Counted from the stretch's first letter, positions 41,801-53,777 are shown. The stretch: 64,000 nucleotides of DNA from Salvelinus alpinus (GCF_045679555.1 NC_092110.1:2929390-2993389); one strand, 5' to 3'. Notes: generated from the letters alone by a model not told the origin. Program-made: numbers and translations.

Positions 41801-42518
41801 CCACTGTAATAATTAAAGTAAAAGGTGCCACTCACCTGCGTTCCTCGTCTCCAGAGCCAAAGGGATTGGCCAGTGTGAGAGGGGCTCCTGCTGACTCTAC
41901 TCTGTGGGACAAATACACACACAGAGACAGAGACAGAGAGACTGTTGTGATAACAAATACGTTATGTTGGTTTTATTAATAGGATTGAGTGCAGGGAAAG
42001 ATTATATAGTACCTCAGGTAGAGGTCAAAGGTAAACAGGATCACTCAGAACTCTGACCCCTATTTCTCCTCTGTTGTTGTTGTTACCACCCAGGGACAGG
42101 ATGTGATGTAATTCCCTTAACATCATACTTCCTGTCTCTGTTATTCCCATATGACCTCATCGTTTTTTTGTTGTTGTTTTTTTTACGTCAGGTGGCATCA
42201 CTCCTACGCAACGCTAGTCCCTTAGTGCTGGCTGATGGCTGAATGCTGTCAGGGGCGCTACACATCATGTTGTCTGACTGGCTCACCAAATAAACAAAAA
42301 AAGAAAGAAAGACAAAATATACCCAAGCCAACAGGAAACCTAAACCTGCTGGAAAATCCATATTGGTTCACATTTAAAACTTGAGGCCAAACCCTATACT
42401 TTCGATGTGTGTGTGAGTGCGTGTGTGTCAGGGCCCACCTTTGGTCACCGGGCACCTGTGGCGCAGAAACACACTGGTGCGCGAGTAGGAGCAGAAAAAG
42501 CACACCCGTCACCAACAT
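35847..42518 (-). CDS. cgref1: Cell growth regulator with EF-hand domain 1, 5 coding exons
   Basis: CGREF1 is a secreted EF-hand protein associated with growth control. Coding exons in transcript order: 42518-42439, 41901-41836, 36838-36768, 36694-36570, 36254-35847, with GT-AG borders and matching phases, giving 249 aa. Residues 1-18 ([18 protein letters not shown]) are a signal peptide. [20 protein letters not shown] matches the conserved pre-EF segment. EF loop 1 is residues 82-93 ([12 protein letters not shown]) and loop 2 is 127-138 ([12 protein letters not shown]); both have Asp/Asn/Ser and Glu at the calcium positions. The C-terminal 100 residues are rich in Glu, Lys, Val and Gln and look disordered. 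The first coding exon has a splice acceptor (CTTGCAG on minus, exon edge 42544). Intron 2 is 5 kb and full of Tc1 and SINE copies. Assignment rests on my memory of the family. Confidence 0.88.
37139..37623 (-). mobile_element. Non-autonomous Tc1-like element (copy 1)
   Basis: The right end reads TTGTTTTGTACACTCAGTG and the left part AAAACATTACGAACACCTTC, inverted termini of the CACTGAGTGTACAAAACATT family. The interior keeps transposase remnants (TTGAGCATGGAAAAACCCAG) but no reading frame. It lies in cgref1 intron 2, in the same orientation as the longer copy at 38531. Confidence 0.85.
38531..39711 (-). mobile_element. Longer Tc1-like copy with transposase remnants, SINE inside
   Basis: The left terminus is CCTGAGTGTACAAAACATTC, the same family as the two short copies at 37139 and 43911. 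Unlike them it still has the middle of the transposase on the minus strand: [20 protein letters not shown] (39446-39838 frame), then [20 protein letters not shown] and [20 protein letters not shown] (39430-39092 frame). A SINE splits the C-terminal part. The other terminus is missing, cut at about 39711. Stops and frame changes rule out function. Confidence 0.87.
38750..38960 (+). mobile_element. tRNA-derived SINE inserted in the Tc1 copy
   Basis: Head GGAGGCAGCGTAGCCTAGTG, B-box-like GGTTGCAAGATCAAATCC, body CCTGAACAAGGCAGTTAACC and A-rich tail. The sequence ATCCCA flanks both sides (before 38750 and after 38960), a short target duplication. An internal duplication CCCAGTTAA occurs in the body. 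Same subfamily as 16453-16642. Confidence 0.92.
39712..41835. other. Rest of cgref1 intron 2, old repeats
   Basis: No exons are seen. 39712-40050 starts GCCAATGTTCCCTCAAAATG and looks like a dispersed repeat. 40676-40745 (GTGTGGCTGAAATAGCCCGA to GGGGTGTCCACATACACTAT) is an isolated terminal repeat of the Tc1 family that is also present at 57893-58851. 41170-41285 (ATCCCGGGAAAAGGGAGTGG) is another likely dispersed repeat. Confidence 0.45.
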
Positions 42519-43230
42519 GTCAGCGCCAGTCTCTAACGATGCACCTGCAAGTACGAAAATAACCGGGGCTGTCATTCTGCTCCGACATTAAACATTTTAG
42601 GCGTATTGTAACATTTAGGCCGTTCATTTTGCTATTCAAACATTTCTGAATTATGTTCTGGAAGATGTAACTAAGGCAATAACCGTAGGCTATGAGAAAT
42701 AATGTATGCTTTCAGCCCATCAGTTCTGCATCCGTAGGAAGGCCAGACGAGCGTAGGCTATTTTACAATTGCAGTGATTTGGCATTTGTGTCCAACGTTG
42801 AATTATTAAGCGGTATCATCATAACATACAGTAGGCCTAGTGATTTAAAACATCTCCATTATTACTACAGAGATAGCTGTGATGCTAATGCTGCAACATT
42901 GTATCCATCTGCTGCTACAATGGTAACGTAGCAATCTCTCACTCAAAACGTCTGTCAAATAAGTTATGATGCATCGTTTTAAATAGTTGCAATCTTACAT
43001 TGCCATATCCTACCTGATGGCCCGTTTGACGAGTAGACAGAGAAACGCATGCTAACGTCGTGTTGTAAGTTGAGGTTGTGATTTCATAGCGGGAGATTCT
43101 ACCGTTCAGCCCTCCCGGTAATATTTGCACTGCGCAGCGGCGAGAGCGAGTCATCGGTCGAATCATTTCAATACATCCTTCTTTTCTTCCTTTCCTTTAA
43201 GTGTTCACTGATCTGACGTAACAGCAGAGG
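42519..43230 (-). promoter_or_regulatory. cgref1: Candidate 5' noncoding exon and promoter of cgref1
   Basis: On the minus strand a good donor (CATCAG|GTAGGA, exon edge 43014) would join the acceptor at 42544, 26 bp before the ATG. The presumed exon spans 43014 to roughly 43180. Upstream of it is a locally CpG-rich stretch (GCTCTCGCCGCTGCGCAG on minus) with a TGCGCA core. The start site is not determined. Confidence 0.4.
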
Positions 43231-43910
43231 TGGACGATATATGGGGGGAAGGATGTATTTTGAAAGTATTCGAACTGGCCCCCGGGATCTGTTTTGGTCA
43301 ATGACTGGGTCCACGTGGAACTCCTTGCGAGGAGAGGACGTGTCCTGGTCAGTGCGGTCTCTCGCATTCTCTCAATTTCAATTTAAGGGCTCTCTTTCCG
43401 CCCTATACTGGCGATGCCACGTATCTGCAGCTGACTAGGCACGACTCAGTCGGGGAGGGAACGACGGGAGAGTGTGTGTGTGCAGCTGCGCTGCTACTGT
43501 TCTGTAGTGTAATTTCCTCCTGGCCCTCTTTCTCGTGTAAGCCTATGAACTGCACTTTTCTACATGGATTGTGAGCATGGATGTCCCCCGCTACCGAGAA
43601 AATGGTGCACCGCAGGGCGCTCATCCTCGCCAACCAGCAGCCGCTATACAATAGCTCACTTACACATTCTCACATGCAGACTACATTGGTCCAATACCTA
43701 CTTTTCATCATTATAACTGACATGACAACATTCACCTTCATTTATAATGTTTCTTTTGACTACACAGATACGAATTTCCCGTTGGAACAAATGGATTGTT
43801 TTGGGAAATATAGTCTACTTGTCTCTCTCTCTGTTGGAAAAGCTTGGTGCAGTAGGGTGTGGCTGCTTGGTCAGAGAGTTGGAGCAATGATTAGTCCAAA
43901 GGGCGATGTA

Positions 43911-44432
43911 TACCGAGTATACAAAACATTAAGAACACCTGCACTCTCCATGACATAGAATGAACCAACTGAATCCAGGTGAAAGCTATGATCCCTTATT
44001 GATGTCACTTGTTAAATCCACTTCGATCAGTGTAGATTAAGGGAAGGAGACGCGTTAAAGAAGGATAGTTAAGCATTGAGACATGGATTGTGTATGTGTG
44101 CCATTCCGAAGGTGAATGGGCAAGACAAAATATTTAAGTGCCTTTGAACGGGGTATGGTGGTAGGTGCCAGCTGAACCGTTTTGTGTCAAAAACGGCAAC
44201 GCTGCTGGGTTTTTCATGCTCAACAGTTCCATGTATATCAAGAATGGTCCACCACCCAAAGGACATCAAGCATACTTGACAACTGTGGGAAGCATTGGAG
44301 TCAACATCCTTTTGGAACCCTTTTGACACCTTGTAGAATCCATTCCCCGCCAAATGAATGCTGTTCTGAGGGCAAAAGGGGTGAGGGGACTCAATATTAG
44401 GAAGGTGTTCCTAATGTTTGATATACTCAGTG
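43911..44432 (+). mobile_element. Non-autonomous Tc1-like element (copy 2)
   Basis: The left end TACCGAGTATACAAAACATT and the right end AATGTTTGATATACTCAGTG are inverted; TA borders both. The interior (AGTGCCTTTGAACGGGGTAT, CACCACCCAAAGGACATC) matches the ends of the longer 38531 copy, as expected of an internal deletion derivative. At 521 bp it is close in size to copy 1 (485 bp). Confidence 0.9.
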
Positions 44433-45421
44433 TAGGTTTGCGTGTGTGTTTAACCACATTATTGTAATGTTCCACTGTAATGATTTGTTTTGACCACTAG
44501 ATGGCAATATTGTCTTACTAGCAGATTTCCTCCCAGTGCTGTTGTCTCACTTGATATGGAAATAAAGTTTGTCTGACACACACTTTCCATATTTTGGACC
44601 TCTCTTTCCTTCTGGGAATAATGCAAACAGAGGAGAACATGTGGTATAGGGAAGGAGAGAACAAACAGAGGGCCTCAGTCTCAAATCAGGGAGAGTGAGG
44701 CAGAAATGGAAGGATGGTGAGAGGTATGGATGGAGAGCAGGATAGAGATGAAAGTATTGGGTAACAGCGGGGAGCAGAAGACAATCTCAGCATGATCCCT
44801 GTGCTGGAGCGCCAGATTGGTTGTCAGGGAGAGGCTGACACGCACACACGTACTGAGGCAAGGGCACAGACACGCGCGCACGCTAGAGATTCGCGGGTCA
44901 GCTGCTTGTTCACGCACCCGCCGGCTATTGCCAATAACCCATCCGCAGCCGCCCAACTATAGGCTACAGTGATAAAGTTAACATTTTAGGATTAGATAGC
45001 CTACTCTGTCATTACTTGTTTTCCTAGGCTAAATACACCCTTGCTCACCAGAATAATGTCATATATAGATAGAATAAATACCCTTGCTCACTAGTGTAAT
45101 GTCATAAATCGATAGAATGAATGCTTCAATCTAGTTGACATGGGTAAAGTTTGTTCTCTCTTTGCTTTTCATCTATGCTTCTCATATGCGCAGAAAAGAC
45201 GCTTAGGGACGGGGAGAATATGCCAACCCCCAAAAAAGGCCAATCCCATTAAAAATGTCCAAATTACATCCGTTTGTTCGGTTTTAAGGGACTGTATGTT
45301 ATTTAATGCGGGACACCTGGAGAAAATCGTATCTCTCTGAAATAAAAATGGATGGCCTTCCAGTCAAATCTCTCTCACAGCTGCTAACTGGGATGGTCAG
45401 CGTAGCCTGTATGATTGCCTT
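44433..45421. other. Gene-free region
   Basis: No coding homology is seen. A segment at about 44884-44960 (CGCGGGTCAGCTGCTTGTTC) resembles a dispersed repeat. Two near-copies of the motif ACCCTTGCTCACYAG...AATGTCATA stand at about 45038-45064 and 45080-45106, a local duplication with spacing of about 42 bp. Confidence 0.4.
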
Positions 45422-48036
45422 CAGTGATGGGAACTTTAGGCCTAAATGCTCAAGCGCACACACATTTGTTCTGACTGTCTGATCAGACTAACAGCCTCAC
45501 CTGTTGTTCCTGTCAATCAGACACGCAGTGTCAACCAATGAACCAAAGCTGCGTGAGGGAGGGCTGAGCCAACTCACTCACAGTCACACACTTAGCAGCC
45601 GAGGAGAGAGAGGAAGGACAGCTGTGGAAATAACAGCTGGAAAATGAGTCAGAAGCACAGTAGCATTTGGATGCATTTTAATCATGTAGAGCAGTGTGGA
45701 ATTTGCCAAAACAAAATCTCATATATAGCCAGTTCTACGCACAACCTACACAGGCATATGCAAACTGTGCACCCAACTGTGAAGCTAGCTGTAGCGGAGC
45801 TTTGAGAAACTAGCGAGCTTGCTAGTGATAGTGGTGGAGCCAGCACCGTATCCACTCAGTCAAGTAGACCTACTCCGCGACCCACAGCAACGCAGTCTTC
45901 TGTGGACCAGTTTATGCCAAAGTCTATGTCAGTAGAAAAACCAAGGCCAAATTGATATTGCATTGGCTAAAATGATTGCCACCGATTTCCAGCCATTTTC
46001 GATCGTAGAGGTCAGAGGTTTTAGAAATGATAGCAATAGTCTAAATCCAATGTACACAATTCCAAGCAGGAAAACCCTTTCAAAATCACTTATTCCACAA
46101 CTGTACGAGAGCACACAGGCTTCAGTGCGGGAAAGAGTCCAAAAAGCTACTGCAGTTTGCCGTATCACTGACTACTAGACATCAAGGGTAACCATGTCGG
46201 TTACATGTCACTTCATTGACGATTTTTCGATGTCTAGCTGTCTTCTGGACTGCTTTGAGTTCAGCGACAGACACACCTCAGAGAACTTGGCAGAGGAACT
46301 GCTGAGAATGGCAAGTAGATGGAAAAGTGGTCTGTTGTGTTAGTGACAATGCAGCTAACATAACCGAAGCCATGAACATTTTAAAATGGACCCATCATCC
46401 ATGTCTTACCCATACAATCAACCTGATTGTAAAATAAGCTCTAAAAGGTGATGAAGCCCACTGTGGACAAAGTGAAATCAGCAGTGGAATACTTCCACAG
46501 GAGCACAGTAGGTGCTGAAAAACTAAAGTCTACACAATGCCAGATGGGGATGCCTGAGCTGAGGCCTAAACAAGACTACACTACAAGGTGGAATTCAACA
46601 TTTTATATGTTGAAGCAGTTTCTTGAGTCAAAGGATGCCATCATCTCTACCCTGGCCATTGTCAATGCTCCTGTTGATGTTCTGACCCAAGAGGAATGGG
46701 AGGTGGTGGAGGTGTGCAGAGTCCTGGAACCCTTTAGGCAGGTCACTGTGGAGATCAGTGGAGAGAGGTACAGTAAGCAGTTATTACTACATCATTATTT
46801 AATCCAGTATTATATATGTATATGAGAATGTAGTATCAGTAGACAAAACATGAAGCTGAACTAATAAGTTACTGTTCTCTCTTTTCAGCTATGTGACAGC
46901 CTCAAAAATGATACTCCTGTGTAAGGGTCTGCAGCGAATCACAGCCAGCCGCCAGAGAGAAGCAAGTGCAAATGTAACCACAGTACATGTGACAGACACC
47001 CTAAGTTCCACAGAATGGAATATAATCACGTGCTATCAGAAACCGCTGCACTTGACCCCAGGTTTAAGAAGTTAGTCTTCAGTGATGCCAGAGCGATTGA
47101 TGAGGCTCTTCAAAGGATAACCTCAGCAGCAGGAAGGGACAGCCCCAGCAGTCAGCTGGCTCAGTCACCAGGGCAACAGGAAGAAGAGGGAGCAGAAGCA
47201 CCAGCAGTAGTGCCACAAACGTCTGCTGTTTGAATGCTGTTTGACGAGAGAGAAACTGGGGATGCAGCACGAAGGAATCCCTCAGCAGATGCCATAATGG
47301 AGGTCCGATCCTATTTGGAGGAGTCTGCAGATCCTCTGAGCTGGTGGAAGAACAAGGCCTCTGTCTACCCACGGCTTACTAAAGTCATGACAGGGAGACT
47401 CTGCATAGTGGCCACATCCGTTCCCTCAGAGGGTCTTCTCGAAAACCGTACAAATAATTACTGAGAGAAGAAACCACATCAGCCCCTCAAAAGTGAGGCA
47501 GCTTGCATTTCTGAATGCAAATCTCTCATAAAAGCAAAATATGGTCAGCATTGCCGTGTGCTGCTGGTTATAACATGGCAATAAAGGAGAGAGAAAAGAG
47601 GGACCAGTTTAATGTTTTAAGTGGGATGCTGCAGTTTAGCACATTGTTACTTATTTTTCTTTGATATGGTGCAATATTCTATTATGTTGTTCAGATTGTA
47701 TTCATTTTGAATTGTTACATTTATATGCACTTTGTTTATATACATTAAAAAGTTATACTTTAAATGCATATGTTTAATAGCATTCTTTTTCATAACAAAC
47801 CAATACATTTTTAAATACATTGTGGTTAAGGTAGAGTAGGATTTCATGTAATAATTTAATTAGAACTGTTTTAACACCAATCATAGTCAAACTATCACAA
47901 ACTGTTTGATTTGAAAAAATACAAAACATATATTTTTTAAAGAGTCGTTTGGGAGCCAAAAGAGCAGGCTCTTTTTGGTGAGCTGAGCCGAACGAGCCGG
48001 CTCACTGAAAAGAGCCAGAATGCCCATCACTAGTCT
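45422..48036 (+). mobile_element. hAT family DNA transposon (decayed)
   Basis: A possible left end CAGTGATGGGAAC near 45422 is inverse to the right end TGCCCATCACTA near 48036. The plus strand codes for a BED zinc finger and hAT transposase pieces between them. The right subterminal part (GGAGCCAAAAGAGCAGGCTC, GAGCCGAACGAGCCGGCTCA) is typical of this hAT family. No clear 8-bp target duplication was found, so the exact borders are uncertain. Confidence 0.7.
45643..47535 (+). pseudogene. hAT transposase pseudogene (BED finger plus dimerisation domain)
   Basis: Near 45660-45790 the frame gives SSIWMHFNHVEQCGICQNKI followed by THNLHRHMQTVHP, a C2H2-type BED finger. 46448-46825 gives transposase core sequence (DYTTRWNSTFYMLKQFLESK; VCRVLEPFRQVTVEISGE). 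47015-47233 continues with ETAALDPRFKKLVFSD. 47234-47535 gives the C-terminal hAT dimerisation region (DPLSWWKNKASVYPRLTK, then RNHISPSKVRQLAFLNANL). Several stops and frame changes separate the blocks, and a segment around 45940-46440 is degenerate. It resembles ZBED1-type hAT proteins. Confidence 0.85.
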
Positions 48037-48137
48037 GAAGTCTGTTTCCTGTATCTCCTATACTATTACAGAGACGGCACAATATCAGTATCGTAGCAAT
48101 ATGTAGTATTCTGAACAGACAAACACACACAGAAGTA

Positions 48138-48263
<126 letters not shown>

Positions 48264-48470
48264 TTTACCTGAATTGAGCTAAAGGTCAAATCTGGGATCA
48301 TTTCTGTTCCTTAATGATATTAGCAGTTCACTCAATCTTAAACCTGAATAACATTCAACTGTCTTACCCTTCACTGTCCACAATACTTGTGTTCTCGCTT
48401 TAGGAACAAAAATCAACATGCGTGCAACCATGGGGCAAAACAGATGAGTGCACACTTGTTGTTTCAAATA

Positions 48471-49286
48471 CAGTACCAGTCAAAAGTTTGGACACACCTA
48501 CTCATTCAAGGGTGCTTAATTTTTTATATTGTAGAAAAATAGTGAAGACATCAAAACTATGAAATAACACATATGGAATCATGTAGTAACCAAAAAAGTG
48601 TTAAACAAATCTAAATATATTTTAGATTCTTCAAAGTAGCCACTCTTTGCCTTGACAGCTTTGCACACTCTTGGCATTCTCTCAACCAGCTTCATCTGGA
48701 ATGCTTTTCCAACAGTCTTGAAGGAGTTCCCACATATGCTGAGCACTTGTTGGCTGCTTTTCTTTCACTCTGCAGACCAACTCATCCCAAACCATCTCAA
48801 ATGGGTTGAGGTCGGGTGATTGTGGAGGCCAGGTCATCTGATGCAGCACTCCATCCCTCTCCTTCTTGGTCAAATACCCCTTACACAGCCTGGAGGTGTG
48901 TTGGGTCATTGTCCTGTTGAAAAATCACATATCACTGCAGAATGATAACCATGTTGGTTAAGTGTGCCTTGAATTCTAAATAAATCACTGACAGTGTCAC
49001 CAGCAAAGCACCCCCACACCATCACACCTCCTCCTCCATGCTTCACGGTGGGAACCACACATGCAAAGATCATCTGTTCACCTACTCTGCGTCACACAAA
49101 GACACAGTGGTTGGAACTAAAAATCTAGATAAACAGATTTGTTTAACACTTTTTTGGTTACTACATGATTCCATGTGTTATTTCATAGTTTTGATGTATT
49201 CACTATTATTCTACAATGTAGAAAATAGTACAAATAAAGAAAAAACATTGAATGAGTAGGTGTGTCCAAACTTTTGACTGGTACTG
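48471..49286 (-). mobile_element. Tc1-like element with complete ends, internal deletions
   Basis: The left end CAGTACCAGTCAAAAGTTTG and the right end CAAACTTTTGACTGGTACTG are perfect inverted repeats. TA dinucleotides flank both (48469-48470 and 49287-49288). The minus strand keeps transposase pieces (DGVLHQMTWPPQSPDLNPFE, then MVWDELVCRVKEKQPTSAQH), with the catalytic Glu in FEMVW. At 816 bp it is shorter than the about 1.3 kb autonomous form, so it lost internal sequence. Confidence 0.93.
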
Positions 49287-49486
49287 TACATCATTACAGT
49301 TGTTGGTTTGCTAGCTAGCGAATATTAGTCATATTTGCATTGAGATGAAAAATCATAAACATGCTGAAAGAAGTCACTTACGATAACCCACATGGCAGTG
49401 TCATTCTTGCTCACAGTCTGGCCATCCAAAATCACAACAGGCTGACTTCTGCCCCATGGAAGCGCGCACATCGTTTTCGTGACGTA

Positions 49487-50365
49487 CTACGAAATAAGGG
49501 ACACACGGTGGCGTGCCAGTGCACGGTGCCACGGCGGTGTGGGTATGGTGTTGTGTGAATGCATATACAGTGTATATTCATATTCAATTGGAAAGGCATT
49601 ATGAGCAGGGCAATTAGCTTTCAGAATGCGATTGTTGGCACTGCTCAATAACTGGTAAACGGAGTGTTTTTTTCCAAAGTTGACATTGGCATTATCTGCT
49701 GCATAGGCTGTGATGTGTCTCATATCCAGTTCATGCTTTTCCAGACAGTTCATCAGAGCTTGATGTATGCCATTTGCAGTTTCATCACTGTCTTCGTAAA
49801 AGTTAAGTAACTTGCACTGCACTCCATCAGACACAGAAATATCTCACGCACACTGGAAACATCTATTTCCCTTGTTTGAGGCATCACTGAGAAATACACG
49901 GGCTCACCTTCCGTAGGGGGCAGATCATCATTTCCCGCAGTAGACGTCACGAAGAATGCACCGATATTGCTAGCACCTTTAGCTAGCGTGGCCGTCTTGT
50001 GCATTTCTGTGGATGCATGCTGAGTTCGGTCATTTTCCCCTCCAAGGCTATTGAGAATTCCCGATGGCATAAAGTACAGAAAGCTTTCATCGGGTCACCA
50101 CTGACGGACTTAACCTACGTCTTTTTTGCTTCCCATTGTTTGTTGTAGCCGCACAGTCTTTTCTTTTTTGCAGGTTTATCCATATTTCCTTGATGTGCCA
50201 AACCGACCGAAAAACAACATAAATTACTTTGCAGGAATTGGAGCGTTTACGCGATACTGTGATTGGATGAATATACGGGACAAGGGAGGTCCCGTATGGG
50301 ACAAACCAATTTAGCCCAAAATTAGGGACATCCCGGCTAATACGGGACAGTTGGCAACCATCTAT
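49487..50365 (-). pseudogene. hAT-like transposase remnant
   Basis: Minus-strand frames 50070-49753 and 49834-49487 encode KTATLAKGASNIGAFFVTST and ALMNCLEKHELDMRHITAYA, then ADNANVNFGKKHSVYQLLSS and ANCPAHNAFPIEYEY. This pattern (AADNANVNFG, CPAHN) is familiar from hAT-like transposases with a DUF4371-type core. The right end GTCCCGTATGGGACAAACC and GGACATCCCGGCTAATACGG near 50300-50350 looks like a terminal repeat. Frame change at about 49790 and truncation on the left show it is dead. Confidence 0.7.
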
Positions 50366-50394
50366 GTAGCCAGATGCTAAATAATTGTATTGTA

Positions 50395-50493
50395 AACAAT
50401 ACAGAGACAGAGCCTTGACTCGAACCCAGAATCTCTAGTGGCACAGCTAGCACTGCAATGCAGTGCCTTAGATCACTGCGCTACTCAGGAGGC
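50395..50493 (-). mobile_element. tRNA-derived SINE head fragment
   Basis: On the minus strand: GGCCTCCTGAGTAGCGCAGT, GATCTAAGGCACTGCATTGC and GATTCTGGGTTCGAGTCAAG, which are the A-box and B-box parts of the SINE subfamily at 53778. Body and tail are missing. Confidence 0.8.
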
Positions 50494-53400
50494 CACAGCT
50501 GACAGATCTTTTTAATAAATAATTATGATATAATGTGGGCTTAAAAATGTAGTTTAGAAAATGAATTTCACATCTGAAAAATTGAAAAACAGGACAAATC
50601 TGAAAATTAAGCTAAGGCTACACACTAATGCCAGATAGTAAAAGATATACCTCAATGTATCCTACAGGTATGAACTGCACAAGAATATTACATTTATGGA
50701 TTTTGAATGCATTGGTTTCTCTTTACTCAAACCACCCGCCCTTTATCCACACAATATTTCAGGGCCCTAAACCCGCCCACCCTGCGGATATAACCATGGG
50801 GACTGCAGGTTGTGAGAGATGGGTCCTCTAGTACTCATCAGTTACTCTGTGGAGACGTAACCTCCTGACCCCATAATGGCTCCTTGGGGAGAGAACCATC
50901 GTTGTCTAATTTCCTGCTCCCAGGTTGCATTGGGGTCAAAATTGAGTGCCGTTAGCCTAATTCCTAGGGATAATCCCAATTGGGCAAAAGTCTGTTCTCT
51001 CCTTGTTCTTCCGTCCTCCGTGACCCAGAAACCGATAAGTGGTCGAGGAGAGTGCCAATTTGTTAGTAGGTGAACAAAGGAGTGTCCTCCTCCTACCAAA
51101 GAAGCACAAGTGTATCTCAGCTCCTTATCGTGGAAGCGTTTTGAAAACTGCCACGTGTTTGTGTGTGCGTGATGGGAAGGTTTGTGGTACGTTTTCCTCA
51201 CAGAATTGAACAATGGTGAAATTCTACTCATCATAAACACACACATCAGGTGTGACTAATTTCCTTTTTAACACCCCAAGACATTTCATTGATTAACTGT
51301 GTTACTTGTATTGTATGTAACCCCTTTTTTTCTGTTTCATACAGCTGTGACGCTTGTGCAAAGGAGGTATGGTTGTTCCAGGGGGCATGGTATAATGGAG
51401 GCTTGTGAGTTTGAGGAACAAACTCTTGCCTCCTAGGCTGCACCACCTCCTCCTGTGCCTTTGGTTTTGGTTAGACTTTAATATGCAAGGTTTATTGGTC
51501 GGGTTTGATGTGTGAAAATAAAACTAAAGATTACATATCACATTCTGAGAACAGTTATGTAAACCATGCCTTCATTTATTAAATGTTTGAAACTGGAGCT
51601 TGATGTCTGTGAACGGCTGCATTTAGACAGGTAGCCCAGTTCTGATCTTTTTCCCCACTAATGTTTTTTTTTTGTTGACCAATCAGATCAGCTCTGAAAA
51701 AGATCTGATGTGATTGGTGAAAATCAGAATTGGGTTGCTGATGTAAACTCAGCCTACTTCACTCTGCCTGTTAAAACCAGATCCAAAATAACTTGTCACT
51801 TTTCCACTTTATGACACACACACAGCTCACTGGATAGGCTGAGCTAAACCAACTCAGCCATTCAGTGGAATTCCATTCAGAGACATCACCACATAACTGA
51901 AGCTTAACTCTTCTCTCTCACCACTCTATAGCCCTCTCGCTCTCCTATCTCTCTCACCGCTCTCTCTCCTCCATTATCCCTTTGCCTCTCTTCTCTCTCC
52001 TCCATTATCCCCTTGCCTCTCTGCTCTCTTTTCCTCACATGTGCTCATTGAGATTCATTTTCATCCATCTCTCTCTGAAGTCGAGCCAGACCATCAGACT
52101 TTGCTCTATTAATAGGTGATCCTATCAGGGCAGTCCTGATAATTAGTGACAGGTGTGTGATTGCATGAGAGTCAACAGGTGAAATCCACTTGCTTGATCA
52201 AGTCCGTCTCAGCAGTATTCTGCTCCACTCGGAGGGATTTTGTACAGCCGTCCCTAATGTGTGTTGCACATTTCTAATTGGTAAAAGCTCAATGCAGTCG
52301 TTTACTTTACTGACTAATCTAATGGCTAAAGTGACCCGTTCTGTGGCTTTCTGGTGTGCGACCCTGGTGGGCGTTTACAGTGATAAGCTGGCATATGTGG
52401 GCCGCCTCCTCATGTTAGGACCACTTGTTGGTCAGGAGCGGTATAGGCATGGCAGAGTAAGCCACTTGGGCAGGCTCAGGTGAGACCCCTTGAATGGGTA
52501 CATGGAAGGCCACCTCTTGGACTGGCTCGCGTAGCATCTCATGACCTACCATGTACCCAATCTGGGTCTCCAATGGGAGAAGCCAATGTCTTGACCATTA
52601 AACCAAGATGGCCAATGCAGTGTTTCTTTTCTATTATACATTTCTCTCAATCTCATAATATTGACTGTTCAATTAACAAACGTTTAAAAATGTTAGTTAT
52701 TCGCATATACAAAATTCTGCTCAGATTGAGCTGTAATTCTATATTTTTTTAATGTAAAAAGCATTACAAGAATATTGACATCTTGATTTTTTTCAAAGTA
52801 ATGGATAGCAAAATCTGGTAAATTGATAAAGCACACTTTTTTATCAATGTCAATTTGTTTTGACATGGCATTGTAATTTTTAGCTGTATAGATAATGTAT
52901 TTTTGATGTTTTCTGGGTGTTTTTAATACTTACAGACCATACAATTAAAGTATCTGTTTACATTTTTTCCAATAGCAAACGTTCATACATTTTCAAATAG
53001 ATTAAAATTCCTTTTCGGCTTGTGTGTTAAATGTAACAAAAAACCAATGGACAGCTAACAATAACAGAAGCAAAAAATAGCTAGTTAGGACAAAATGGAA
53101 GGCTAACTATCGCCTATTAGTAAGCTAGCTAGCAGTTAGCAAATAGCATGCGACAATTAGATACAAATGTCATAAAAAGTAGCATTCTAAAATATATATC
53201 ATGAGCATGGTTCATATGTACACATGTAAATACACTCAATATGAGCCCTCATTTGTATAAAAAATAATAATAAAAAAACATTTGAGAGCCAAAACATTTA
53301 TAATGGAAAATATTAAATCTTCCAAAATGCCATCTTGTTCTAATTGACTTGCATACAAAAGTGAGCTAGCTAGCTAGCTACACAATCTCAAAAGTTTTTC

Positions 53401-53777
53401 ACTCAATAAAAATAATTAAAGTAACTGTCCTGTGAAAATCTAACATTTAGAAGTTAATACTCTGTTAACTCATACCCAAATAATGTTGTTGACTCATCTG
53501 TATGTGTGGTCAAAGCATAAATTGGAGAAAAAACATAAAAAACCCCACCTCAAACTTGTATCAAAAACAGACCATTTTAAAAATGGTTGCTATTTCCTAA
53601 TATAGTATGATGTCATGAGGAGGATGAGCTGGCCAATCAGAGGTCTAGAGGAGGATAAGGATTTTTTTTTTGAAAGGATAAAATGTCACTTATATTGTAA
53701 GTAATTATAGGTCATTTTTCATAGAACGTGAGTTGGCTTGATATAGGTTGAGTTCAATAACTACAGGCAGATGTAGT
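50494..53777. other. Gene-free region, probable old repeats
   Basis: No host exon is seen on either strand. 50930-51190 (CCTAGGGATAATCCCAATTG, AAACTGCCACGTGTTTGTGT) resembles a dispersed salmonid repeat. 51905-52030 is CT-rich with a near-duplicated CTCCATTATCCC segment. 52440-52620 contains a weak tRNA-like sequence on the minus strand (see rejected items). 52620-53700 is AT-rich with no recognisable feature apart from AGCTAGCTAGCTAGCT at about 53361-53377. Confidence 0.4.

Noticed and set aside
43540-43960. Possible first exon of another plus-strand gene (MSPATEKMVHRRALILANQQ)
   Set aside because: It lacks a splice donor in a suitable place, has no recognised homology and sits near the presumed cgref1 promoter; more likely chance.
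52480-52620. tRNA-like or SINE-head sequence on the minus strand (TGGTTTAATGGTCAAGACAT, GAGACCCAGATTGG)
   Set aside because: The A-box is plausible but the B-box lacks the GTTCGA core and no clover-leaf closes. It may be an ancient SINE head; too weak to annotate.
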